NCBI GenBank assembly: GCA_027943335.1
Contig: BSBK01002059.1
Span: 744,001 to 808,000, forward strand
Direction of reading: 5' to 3'
DNA: 64,000 nt
DNA from: Chamaecyparis obtusa
Lineage: Eukaryota; Streptophyta; Pinopsida; Cupressales; Cupressaceae
A model generated the notes under the pieces. The model was not told the origin of the DNA, did not search any database, and saw nothing but the letters and a program-made list of their open reading frames with translations. Each line of letters begins with the position of its first letter. Within the stretch, counting starts at the first letter, position 1. The position numbers and the translations under genes are program-made. Positions 1 through 10,220 of this stretch are shown one piece after another.

Positions 1-336
1 GAGTATGTTGCTTCTGCTACTAACTGTTCAAACAATGAATCTATCAAACAAGTGTTGGAAGGGATGAATGAGGTAATCACTGACCCAGTGATTATATACT
101 GTGACAACACGAGTGCTATTAATATTTCAAAGAATCCTGTGATGCACTCTAAGACAAAGTATATATCTATTAAGTATCATTACTTAAGAGAACAAGTGCA
201 AGAGAAGCAAGTAAAATTAGAATTTGTTAAATCTAAAGAACAACTTGCAGATATTTTTACAAAGGCCCTACCGAAGGACACATTTGAATACTTGAGGACT
301 AGACTTGGGGTCCGTCCCCTGTCTATCGGTCACTAA
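1..336 (+). pseudogene. Ty1/copia pol C-terminus (RNase H), element A
   Basis: The last 111 codons of a copia polyprotein, open from the window edge. The end of the RNase H domain is recognisable: an EYVA block at codon 2, IYCDNTSAI around codons 30-38, the H-S-K-T-K-x-I-x-I-K-Y-H-Y-L-R-E block, and the closing QLADIFTKALP. RNase H removes the RNA template during reverse transcription. There are no in-frame stops in this piece, unlike the homologous copy at 2364-4045, so copy A is younger or less damaged. The frame stops at 334-336 and is followed by a 534 bp 3' tail, polypurine tract and LTR in the standard copia order. It is a fragment because the rest of pol lies outside the window. Confidence 0.93.
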
Positions 337-870
337 GATGATCTGGATGTTGCATCAGCCAACTTTTATTAGAAGATCATTCATGTTGATGCAACATAGT
401 TCACACTTTGAATCATGTTCAAGGTTGTGATTAAGCTTAAGAACTTGAACCAATGAGATATCAGTATACAGAAATACAGAGGAAGTACTGAACACCACAG
501 AGAGTTACTTGGCTACTACAGAGCTGGTTGTTTATTTGTTTCTTTGGCATTGTTGTCAAAGGGAGAGATAAACCATATGAAATGTCAAAGGGAGAGATGA
601 ACAATATGAAAGGAATGTACAACAATGAAAGGGAGAGAATGAGAACTATCTAAGGGAGAGACAATCTGAATGGAACAGGAGAACTGAAAAGATTACAACT
701 ATAGAAAGGTAAAGTTGTATTACTTAATGCTGGTTCAAAAATGTAGTGATTAAACATATTAAGTCTATTTTACTTATAGCATTTGTTCACAAAGTTGTAG
801 AATGTATGTTTGGTATGTGTATGGTACATTTCATATTACTTGAGTTGCCATCAATGCCAAAGGGAGAGAT
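337..870 (+). other. 3' untranslated tail of copia A with repeated polypurine-like blocks
   Basis: Non-coding stretch between the pol stop and the 3' LTR. It contains at least five blocks of the form (A)AAGGGAGAGA, near 553, 583, 627, 648 and 858. Only the last abuts the LTR and is the functional-looking polypurine tract. No ORF is supported here. Confidence 0.8.
856..870 (+). promoter_or_regulatory. polypurine tract of copia A
   Basis: Purine run GCCAAAGGGAGAGAT directly before the LTR start TGTTGG. In LTR retrotransposons this RNA segment resists RNase H and primes plus-strand DNA synthesis. The same block precedes the LTR of copia B. Confidence 0.8.
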
Positions 871-2363
871 TGTTGGACTACAACTGATTTGGAATCTAAT
901 TGAAGGATCTGTGATTGCAAGATCACTGAGAAGTTGCTGATTAGATATGTAATATGATTAAATCAATATTATGTTGTCATTGATGTCAACTAGTTTGACA
1001 ACACTTATCTTGTAAGTTACTACACTAAGACATCTGAAGAAAAATGGAAAAGAGATGAAGAACAGAGAAATCTACATGAGGAAAGATGTACATGACAGAT
1101 GAGGATAAGGAACACATAGAGTAACTTGTTGATGAGTCTATGACTTGATGATATTGACTTCATTATGTTGCATTCATCGATAATGAATTATAGAGCTGAA
1201 AGACACAAAGTAGTTTTGTTGGTAAATGAAGCATTTCTAGTATACACCGATGGAGTGTAGTGTATACCGACTGTAGTATTAACCAAGCAGTGTTCACCGA
1301 CACATTTTTTGTTAACCGAGTAGAACAGAGTGAATTAAATGATTAGTTTAGCCGATAAGATTGATGAGCTAGCAAGAGTATAACATCAAGGTAACAGATA
1401 AAGTTTGTTACGCAGATCAACGACTGACAAAATTCAAAGAAGATCTAACGAAGAAAATTGAAATGTGTTATTGACACAAGTACCGAGAAAGTTTTAAGCG
1501 AAAAAATCTATGAATGTGATTAAGCGGCAAAATTTGATGGTAGAGAAGAAAATGATTTACACGTCTATATAAGAGAATAAAATTTCTTTATGAAAAAGTG
1601 TCAGAAGAAGAAGAAGCTACAAGATTATCATGTGAATAAGGTTTTCATGCATTTTGATCATATTGGTTAGTAAGAACCGAGCTGCAGAGCAATTACCGAG
1701 CTACAAAGAGCAGTTACCGATGCATAGTAAGTTGATACAGTATTGAATCTGAAGTGAATTATTGATTAGAAGGATTTGTATGGACTAAATATTGATCTAT
1801 AATCTACAATTGAAATTGTATTAAGGTAAGTCATTTTACTGTTACATATTTAACTATTGTATACAGTCTAAATCTCTTAACCGAGTGGACTTTGAAAGTC
1901 TTATGATGTATCATTCATAGAATGAACATTGTTATCCTGTCAACCCCATAGTGAATGCTGGTTGGATGATAACTTCTAGTCTAAAATCCTCTAACAAGGT
2001 CACACCTGATAGTGTGTTTGTAACCTTTAATAGGGTTGCATCTTAACCAACCTCACTTTAGAAGAGTGAACAATTTTGGGTTGCCGGTCCCAGGTGGTTT
2101 TTCCCTTTACAAGGTTTCCACGTTAAATCTCTTATGTTATGTGTTGATTTTGATATTTGTTTGCTATCATACTTTGTAAGTTACATATTAGATTTGATTG
2201 GCAAACAGTTATAAGTATTAGACTGGTAATCGGTAAAAGCATAGACAGTAAGAGTTATTATTGCTTACCGATGAGCAGAAATTGAAAAAATTGTTTTGAA
2301 TTATACATTTTAGATTGGGATCACTCGATAACTGATTCAGCCCCCCTCTCAATTAGTCTAACA
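871..2363 (+). repeat. 3' LTR of copia element A
   Basis: A 1493 bp LTR beginning TGTTGGAC and ending GTCTAACA (TG...CA). It aligns along its length with the LTR at 4594-6077, including the 3'-terminal CCCCCCTCTCAATTA segment. A TATA box lies at 1566-1572. The LTR contains about ten scattered ACCGA motifs. Directly after it the pol of copia B begins mid-gene, so I infer that element A inserted into element B; A's 5' LTR and the rest of B's pol would lie upstream of the window. Confidence 0.88.
1566..1572 (+). promoter_or_regulatory. TATA box in LTR of copia A
   Basis: TATATAA in the context TCTATATAAGAGA, in the middle of the LTR, as expected at the U3/R junction. The same motif is at the matching place in the LTR of copia B. 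Confidence 0.7.
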
Positions 2364-4045
2364 ATGATGAAAAATAAAGAAGAGATCAAGTGCTGACAAG
2401 ATTTGTTAGAAGAAATCATCCTGAAAACCAAAATATTGGAGACAAGCAAGTTGGCATGCTGACAAGAAGTAAGTTAAGACAAGGTACATGCTTAGTTTGT
2501 GAGTTTGAACTGAAAAATGTTAAGGTTGCATTAGAAAATGATGAATGGATAAAAGAAATGAATGAAGAGATATAAAAATTTGAGAAAAACAAGACATGGA
2601 CTTTAGTACCTAGACCAAAAGATAAGAATGTTATTGGTACTAAATGGATTTTCAGAAATAAGCTGAATGAGAATGGAGAGGTTACAAGGAACAAAACTAG
2701 ACTTGTTTGCAAGGGATATGCACAGGAGGAAGGTATTGATTATGATGAAAATTTTGCACCTGTTACAAGACTAGAAGGAGTCCGCATGTTATTTGCATAT
2801 GTTGCACATAAGAAGTTTAAAGTCTATCAAATGGATGTTAAGTCTGCTTTTCTGAATGGGATACTAGAAGAGGTGGTCTACATAGAACAACAAGAAGGGT
2901 TTGTTGATCCAAATCAGAAAGATATGGTATGTAGACTACACAAAGATTTATATGGTTTAAAGAAAGCACCAAGAGCCTAGTATTAAAGGCTGCATACTTA
3001 TCTTTTAAGTATTGGTTTTGTAAGAACTGGTGAAAATAACATTTTGTATATGAAAGAAGGATCAAATGATACTATTTTGATTACTGAAATATTTGTGGAT
3101 GATATAATTCTTGGAGGACAAGATCATATCTATAAATCATTTCCTAATGAGATGAGAAAATAATTTGAAATGTCTATGTTTGGAGAGATTAAGTTCTTTC
3201 TAGGCTTACAGGCTATTCAACAGAATGATGGAATTTTCATCACACAATCAAAGTACATAAAGGAAGTATTGAGAACATTTGGCATGGAAGATGCTAAACT
3301 AGTTGCAACACCAATGGTCAAAGGCTGCAAATTAACAAAAGATGATGAATATACAAAGGTAAACCAAACATTGTACCGATCTATGATTGGTAAACTGATG
3401 TATGTAGTACACAGTAGGCCAGATATTGCACATGCAATCGGGATTGTTGCTAGATTTTCTGCCAATTCAAAGGATTCACATATGGTTGCAGTAAAAAGAA
3501 TCTTGAGATACCTAAAGAAAATAGAGGAATATGGTTTATGGTATCCTAAGGAAGGAAAATTTGAACTAAGAGTCTACAATGATGCATATTGGGCTGGAAA
3601 TATAGATGACAGAAAGAGTACAACTGGAGGAGCATTTTTCTTTGGTGAAAGACTTGTTACTTGGAAAAGTAAGAAACAACCTTGTATTTCTCAATCTATT
3701 GTCAAAGCAGAATATGTTGCTACAACTAAAAAATGTTCAAACATTGCATATATCAAATAAGTGTTGGAAGGGATGAACGAGGTAATCATTGAGCCGGTGA
3801 TTATATATTGTGACAACACTAGTGCAATAAATATTTCTAAGAATCTTTTAATGCACTCAAAGACCAAGCATATTTCTATTAAGTATCACTACTTAAGAGA
3901 ACAAGTACAGGAGAAGCAAGTCAAATTGGAATATGTTACATCAAAGGAGCAACTTGCTGATATTTTTACCAAGCCTCTACTGAAGGATACTTTTGAATAC
4001 TTGAGGACTAGACTTGGGGTCCATCCCTTATCTACTAGTCACTAA
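2364..4045 (+). pseudogene. Ty1/copia pol remnant (reverse transcriptase and RNase H), element B
   Basis: One continuous reading frame of about 560 codons broken only by nonsense codons (near 2375, 2573, 2978, 2984, 3161 and 3758), with no frameshift seen. The copia reverse transcriptase is recognisable in order: the KFEKNKTW and GTKWIFRNK block, a [13 protein letters not shown] block around 2830-2870 carrying the first catalytic Asp, [10 protein letters not shown] ending in a stop where Trp is expected, FVDDII near 3094 with the Asp pair, and KFFLGLQ. RNase H follows with the DRKSTTGG block and the terminal QLADIFTKPL. Most stops fit C-to-T or G-to-A change of Gln or Trp codons. The integrase and gag parts are absent because copia A interrupts the gene at 2363. 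Confidence 0.92.
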
Positions 4046-4593
4046 TGTGATCTGGAGGTTGCATTAGCCTAATCTTATTAGAAGATCATTCATGTTGATG
4101 TAACATAGCTCACACATTGGATTCTATCTAAGGTTGTGAAATATTTAAGGAACTAGAATAGAGATTTGCATATCAATATACTGAGATACATTATCTGCAC
4201 TGAACAACAAATAGTCACTTGCCTATTGCAGAGCTGTATGTTTTATGATTTTCTTTGGAATTGTTGTCAAAGGGAGAGATAAATAATATGACAAACCAAG
4301 AGATCAATGGAACATCTATCTAAGGAAGAGATAATCTGAGAAAGTCAGGGAGAGTTTTGAAGATTTGTTGCTGAAAATAGAAGGAATCTGAGAGATGAAA
4401 AGATCAAATCTATAGAGGAAAGTTTGCACTTTCAATGCTATCATGTAACATAGTGATTAAACATATTAAATATCAAGCTAGAGAGAGCTTACAGAGCTAC
4501 AAAATTTTCTTGTATAGTTGTAGAATACATGTTTGGTATGTGTATGGTATATTTCATATTGCTTGAGTTTCCATCAATGCTAAAGGGAGAGAT
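4046..4593 (+). other. 3' untranslated tail and polypurine tract of copia B
   Basis: Homologous to the tail of copia A. It carries AAAGGGAGAGA-type blocks near 4267 and 4582 and degraded versions near 4320 and 4349. The block at 4581-4593 abuts the LTR and is the likely polypurine tract. No ORF is supported. Confidence 0.75.
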
Positions 4594-6077
4594 TGATGGA
4601 CTACAACTGATTGAATACCTGAATGACTTGAAGATCAATGATTAGAGATCACTGAGTACTGAAATGATATGTAAGATAATTAAATCAATTATTTTGTTGT
4701 CATTGATGTCAACTAGTTTTGACAGTACTTATCATGATAGTTACAAACATCTAAACATCTTTACATAGGAGAGAAAAGATAAAGAACTGAGATATGAACA
4801 TGGAGGAAGATGGATATGACAGATGAGGATAAGGAATACTTTGGGTAACTTATTGATGAGTCTAGGACTTCATATGGTTGAATTAATTATGTTGCATTAA
4901 TCTGTTATGAAGTTGGAAGCAAAAATTAACAAAGCAGTGTGGCCGGTAAATGAAGAACTTCAGTAGTGTATACCGAGCGACAATATTAACCGAGCTTGTG
5001 CTCGCCAACACATTTCTCTGTTAACTGAGTATGGATGAAAACATTTAATACCTAAGTTTAGCCAACATAAATTGATGAGCTGTAAAGTGTTATGATTTTG
5101 ATATCAAGGATAAATTTTGTTACAAGATCCACGATTGACAAAATTCAAAGAAGATCTAAGGGATGGAATTGAAATGTAATACTGATACAACCGCCGAAGA
5201 AAGTTTAAGAGGAAAAATCAATGAAGGAGATTAAGCAAAAAAATCTGATGGTTGATATGAAAATAGTTTATCTATCTATATAAGAGATATGAGTTTCTTT
5301 ATTGAAATGTGCCAGAAGATAGAAAATTGTAGAGATTTCACATGACTATAGTTTCATGCATGCCTAATCAGATTGGTTGAAGAAGAACCAAACTGCAGAA
5401 TAGTACTGAGCATCAGAGAGCTTTTACCTAGTGAAAGTAAGTTGAGGAAGTGAATTGATATATTGATCAAAGGATTTGTATGGGCTAAGAATAGATTTGA
5501 ACATCTGCAATTTGAGTTGTATTGTAATTAGATCAATTACTATTTTAGTTTAACCATTGATACAAAAAAATCTCTTAATCGAGTGAACTTAACCATCTTA
5601 TGATATACCTCATGTCATTCAATGAATGTACATTATTATCCTATCGGCCCCATAGTGAGTGTTGGTTGAACGATACCTATTATTCTTAAATCCTCTAACA
5701 AGGTCATGCCTAATAGTGTGTTTGTAACCTTTAACAAGGTTGGCTCTTCACTGAGCTCACTTCAGAAGAGTGAAAATTATTTTGGGTTACCAGTCCCAGG
5801 TGGCTTTTCCCTTAACAGGGTTTCCACATTAAATCTTTGTGTTATGTGTTTTTGTGATGATTGATTTGTTGTCATAATTTACATATTGTATATTTTATTT
5901 GGTTGGTAATCATTGTGAGTAATTAACTGGTAATCAGTAAAGACACAGACAGTTTAGTATTTTATGTTACCTAGCTATAGAAATTTGTTGAATTTTTTTA
6001 AAGGGATACATTTTGTAATTGGGACTGTTGGATAATTGATCTAGCTGATTCACCCCCCCCTCTCAATTATTCTAACA
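4594..6077 (+). repeat. 3' LTR of copia element B
   Basis: A 1484 bp LTR beginning TGATGGAC (TGTTGGAC in A) and ending TTCTAACA. It is clearly homologous to 871-2363 but diverged by many substitutions and small indels. TATA box at 5277-5283. The stretch after it (6078 onward) is unrelated gypsy gag debris, so B itself lies in older gypsy sequence. Confidence 0.87.
5277..5283 (+). promoter_or_regulatory. TATA box in LTR of copia B
   Basis: TATATAA in CTATATAAGAGA, at the position matching 1566-1572 in the sister LTR. Confidence 0.65.
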
Positions 6078-6179
6078 CCTATGGTAGAAGATCTTTATTC
6101 TTGAGGTTGTGATGTCCTAAATTTTATTTATTATGGGGTGGCATAATGAGTATTTGACCTACAATCATAGAGGAATTGT

Positions 6180-6960
6180 GCAAAGATGGATCGAAAAGGA
6201 AATGCTAGAGGTGGATTGAGGAGAGAAGAAGATCCCATTGTGATGGATATGATAAGGAAGATTGTATATTGATGATGTTGAAATAACCCAAAGAAGAGGT
6301 AGACATGTTGAGGATGCAAGTGATGATGATAAAGAAGAAATAGTGGATGAAGAACCTAAACTTAACTAGGGAGATGACAGAATGTTGAGAGCCCCAACAA
6401 GGGTAAATATCTGAACACATTTTAACACACCATACTATGATGAAAAATTATATTCTAATGAATTTCTTGAATAGATTATAGAAATGGAAAGGTAGTTTGA
6501 TTTTGAGGGCACAAGTGAAGACAAGAAGGTAAAGTATGCTTGCATAGAGCTAAGAGATCATGCTTTGCTATGGTGGGAACATTTGCAGATAGATACAAAA
6601 AGGAGATGAAAAGAAAAGAATAAATCTTAGCATAGGATGATGAATAAGTTTAAGGAACAATTCTTACCCAATGATTACCATGTGAATTTGTTTCAAAAGT
6701 TACAAAATGTAAAGCAAAAGGAATCTAGTGTGAAGGGTTATATTGAATAATTATAGAAGTTAGATCTCAAATCTAGACATATTGAGGATGATTATCAACA
6801 AGTTGCAAGGTATATAAATGGTTTGAGGATGTCTATACAAGATGAAATTAGTTTAATCAAGTTGCGTAGTGTAGAAGAGGCTTATCAATATGCCTTGAAG
6901 GATGAGGAGAAGCTGAAAAAATATATGAGTAGTTTTGGTAAGTTGGATGTGTTTTCATTG
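6180..6960 (+). pseudogene. Ty3/gypsy gag remnant 1
   Basis: Decayed gag readable across stops and frame changes. Landmarks in order are an acidic lead-in (VEDASDDDKEE), FNTPYYDEKLYSNEFLE, the FDFEG..EDKKVKYA block, and the LLWWEHL motif typical of the plant retrotransposon gag (capsid) domain near 6570. These are followed by KLKSRHIEDDYQQVARYINGL-like and SIQDEISL blocks. Stops fall where Trp or Gln is expected. Gag would form the virus-like particle. The frame degenerates after about 6960, and 6961-7229 holds no recognisable coding. Confidence 0.8.
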
Positions 6961-7229
6961 ATGTCAACATATATACTATCATTTTTGTGATGTTTATAAT
7001 GTTGTTTGGGTGTCTAGCATGAAGATAATATGGTTTTGATATCTGTTGTGAAGGTTGGTTGATAGATATGAAAAATTTATAATAACACAAAATGTTTAGA
7101 TGAATGGTGGTAGAAGGATACTAAAGACGAGGAATCAGGAACCTCATGGGATGATGTAGAGGTTGTATGCATGCTTTATGTCAAGTTTGAGTTTCTTTCA
7201 TGATGATTTGATCAAGTTAAGAAAGATCC

Positions 7230-7842
7230 AACAGTCTTAGACCTGTTAAGACAAATTTTTGCAAGATTGGAGGAGGTGGGTACTTCTTAGAGGAGAGGGA
7301 ATCATATAGAAGATGCGAGTGATGAATAAGGAGATGAGAAAAATGAGGAGAAAGTGGTAGAAGAGGAGAATAATGAGGCACAAATAGAATTGAATCATGA
7401 AGAGGAGAGGTTCATTAGGGCCTTGATTAATGTTAATAAGAAACCTCATTTCAATCCACCTGATTATCATGGAAACCTGGATAATGATGAGTTGATAGAC
7501 TAGATCTCAGAGAAGGAAAAGTATTTTGAGATTGAAGGAACTAATGAGGAGAAGAAGGTGAAGTATGCCTACACCAAGTTAAAAGGACATGCATCGTTAT
7601 GGTGGGAACATCTACAAACATATTGAAAAAGAAGAGGTAAAGACAAGATAAAATATTGGGATAGGATAGTAAACAATTTGAAAGCTAAGTTATTCACTGA
7701 GGATTACCAAATCAGTTTGTCTAGGACATAAAAAATCTTGAAGCAAAGCTTGGCCTAAGTGTTAAGGGGAGTTATACATGTTGAACATCAAATCTAGTCA
7801 TATAGATGATGAGGCTGAATAAGTTGCTCACTACATTAATGT
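7230..7842 (+). pseudogene. Ty3/gypsy gag remnant 2
   Basis: A second gag of the same family lies downstream of the first. It has an acidic lead-in (IEDASDE..GDEKNEEKVVEEE), FNPPDYHGNLDNDELID, FEIEGTNEEKKVKYA and SLWWEHLQ near 7590-7620, then loses frame. It parallels remnant 1 block for block but differs in sequence, so the pair looks like two elements inserted close together or an old tandem copy. Stops again replace Trp or Gln. Confidence 0.77.
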
Positions 7843-8590
7843 GTGAAGATGCCCATACAAGATGAAATTGTTTTGATGTTGGACTACCAACAGGCAGTAC
7901 AAGAGACTGTGGGTTTATATAGAGAGCCATGGGATTATCTACCTGATATGGCAGATGTAGGTGTAGATGCTAAGTATAAAGCCGAGCTTCAGAGACACCC
8001 ATTTCCATGGTTCATGGTTCCAAATGCATAGCCATAGGTATCTGATGGAGATGATGATAATGATGAGGGAGACAAAGGAGGAGGAGGAGGGAGGAGGGTA
8101 GTAGAGAGGGGATAGGTATCTAGGTTAGGTGGATGGAGATGGTCACGGAGATAGGTATCTGATGATAAGGAGGGAGAGGAGGATGCGACGAGACTAGTTC
8201 GCCGATGGGTGGATGCAGGGTAGGAGAAGCCTATAGATAGGGGAGGGGAGGATCTTTGTGCACAGATTCAGGTCTTAGAGATCGAGATACAAAAACTGAG
8301 GATGACTATTGCTATACAAGATTAGCAACTCCTAGATGCACAAGCTGAGATAGAGCGGTGAGAGAGGGTAGCACGAGATGATGCCACAGAGATCTAGAGG
8401 GAGGTGGCATAGGTAGCGTATTACCATGGTCTATACATAGTAGCCATGCCTGAGGGACATAGAGTGCCACTCTACTCTAAGAGGGCAGGGAGATTAGATA
8501 TGGCAGGTGACAGGATGGGTCCACCGGCTCCACCACCACCACCACTACCACATGATGGGGCAAGTCAGTCCTAGGTCTAGGGCTTAGATG
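7843..8590 (+). pseudogene. unrecognised decayed coding-like stretch after gag
   Basis: The first residues (KMPIQDEIV) continue the gag-like block. What follows matches nothing I recognise: an aromatic-rich segment (EPWDYLPDMADVG, HPFPWFMVP), a purine-rich acidic and glycine segment at 8040-8110, an alternating charged region with coiled-coil character at about 8255-8400 (QIQVLEIEIQKLR), and a Pro-rich tail near 8525-8560. About ten stops interrupt it. It could be the 3' part of a gypsy ORF or a different mobile-element protein; I do not assign a function. Confidence 0.4.
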
Positions 8591-9913
8591 TACAGATATA
8601 TCTTGAGACCTTGATCCAGATTTTGGGATCTCACATTGTACTTGTATCATGATATATGAGAGGACTAGATTTGCAATTTATCTTGTGTAGTTGTCTCACT
8701 TGTGATGGATGTTTCAGTATTATTGTCTTGTTATATTTCTCAAATGTATGATATATGCTTATATATGCTTATGTATAGTCTCTCTCATAGATATATGTTT
8801 AGTTCTCATGTTATGATATAGACTCATATTTTTGAAAATGATCTCTTTATGATATAGATATGATGATAAGATTAACCCCTTGTGATGACAAGAAAAATAT
8901 GTAATGTAAATGATAAGGAGCAAAAGACATGATCGAGAAGAAGTGAAAGGTGAGCGCAGTTGACCGACAAGTCTATGAAAGATGAAAGGAGAGCTCTCAT
9001 ATGCAAGATGCAAAACTAAACTAACATGAACCTGAGAATGCAAGATACTATGAAAAAGTGGTTTAATTGCAAGGTCATGAATCCATTAGACTCTAATAAT
9101 TATCATCGAGCTTTATTGGTAGCATCGAAAGATCATAAAATACACAATAGTATAACTATGTCAATTTGAATATGATCTATATTAGATAGGGATGTGGGAA
9201 TCCCACCTAGGCATCAATGACATGTAGGTCAAGATGACTAGTGTAGTGAGGTTCCCTAAGTTTAGTATAGCAGGATTATGCTTGCATCGAGACAAAAGAA
9301 AGTCAAGATGACTACAAGCATGCAATTACAAAAAAAAAATTCAAGGATAATACATTGTAGATCCTAGTGTCCAGTGGAACAAGCATGAATGCTCATGACA
9401 GTTAGGATCAACAAAATATACCCAAGGTAGAAAATAAATAAAACATGTCCTCATGCCCCTAGTCTTCTAGCTTGGCATCATCAAAAACTATTAGGGAGAG
9501 GACACTTAGCAAATAAATCATCATACATAGCACACAAAGAAATAAAGTCAAGCAAGTCTCAGTGAGTCAAGTGTTTAAGTGCATGTGTGCAGGTCATAGA
9601 GTCAAACTTTGAGTATCGCATCTGCCAGTGAGAAATATTATATCATTCTATACTGTGGGTTGGATATCTGATAAGTGTTGAGAAACACTCGATGCTAGGG
9701 AAGTGTTGAAAAAAACAATTGGGGAGGTGTTGAAAAACACCATTGGAACCAAGTTTCCCAAGAAACCCTGATGCACAAAGAGACCCAAGATAAGCTAGAA
9801 CAATGTATGCCCCCTAGACTAAGACGAGAGTCAATTCTAGGCTAGGAGAGGCAAAGAGAAAAGTGGAGAAAATGAGCACCATGCAAGACTAATAGACATA
9901 GGTGCAAGGGTCT
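8591..9913. other. non-coding stretch, probably 3' untranslated tail of G1
   Basis: No supported ORF on either strand. By position it lies downstream of the G1 pol stop in element orientation. The expected G1 3' LTR (plus-strand end like GGGTGATTACA, as at 32160) is not found here, so the 3' end of G1 appears truncated or replaced. Two short perfect hairpins occur at 9675-9688 and 9726-9741 (arms GTGTT/AACAC and GGTGTT/AACACC). The boundary near 8591 is uncertain. Confidence 0.45.
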
Positions 9914-10112
9914 CAAGCAACACCTATTTCTAGGTTTTCACCACTTGACAATTTTTTTTTGATTTTTTGATTTTTTTTGTATTTTTGCTACCAAGGTGCC
10001 TGTTTCCAAGTTTTCACCAAGGCACTTTTTCTATTTTGTTTGAATTTTTTGAATTTTTTTGATTTTTTTGGTGAGACATCAAAGTGCCTATTGCTAGGTT
10101 TTCACTAGGATG
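9914..10112 (-). repeat. trio of bulged hairpins after G1 integrase
   Basis: Three copies of the recurrent fold, separated by T-rich (A-rich in element sense) spacers. In element order: 10112-10077 has stems CATC/GATG, AGTG/CACT and CCTA/TAGG with loop GCAA. 10024-9989 has stems TGCC/GGTA, GGTG/CACC and CTTG/CAGG with loop GAAA. 9947-9914 has outer stem CAAG/CTTG, a G-U-rich middle stem, and CCTA/TAGG with loop GAAA. Each keeps an AAAA bulge on the 5' side between middle and inner stems. The same order follows the integrase of G2 at 20918-21126. The 10113-10220 interval is a T-rich spacer. Function unknown. Confidence 0.75.
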
Positions 10113-10220
10113 CTCTTTTTTTAGGACTTTTTATGCTTTTAAAGATTTTTTCAGCATCATATATGATTTTTTTTAATTTTTTTCAGGATCAATAAAATAT
10201 GTACAAAGAGTGCAAGAACC

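Noticed and set aside
2416..2712. Minus-strand ORF of 98 codons
   Set aside because: It is the antisense of the copia B reverse transcriptase, whose motifs are clear on the plus strand.
8591..9913. 3' LTR of G1
   Set aside because: Searched for the GGGTGATTACA end and the LTR body seen at 31270-32160; neither is present.
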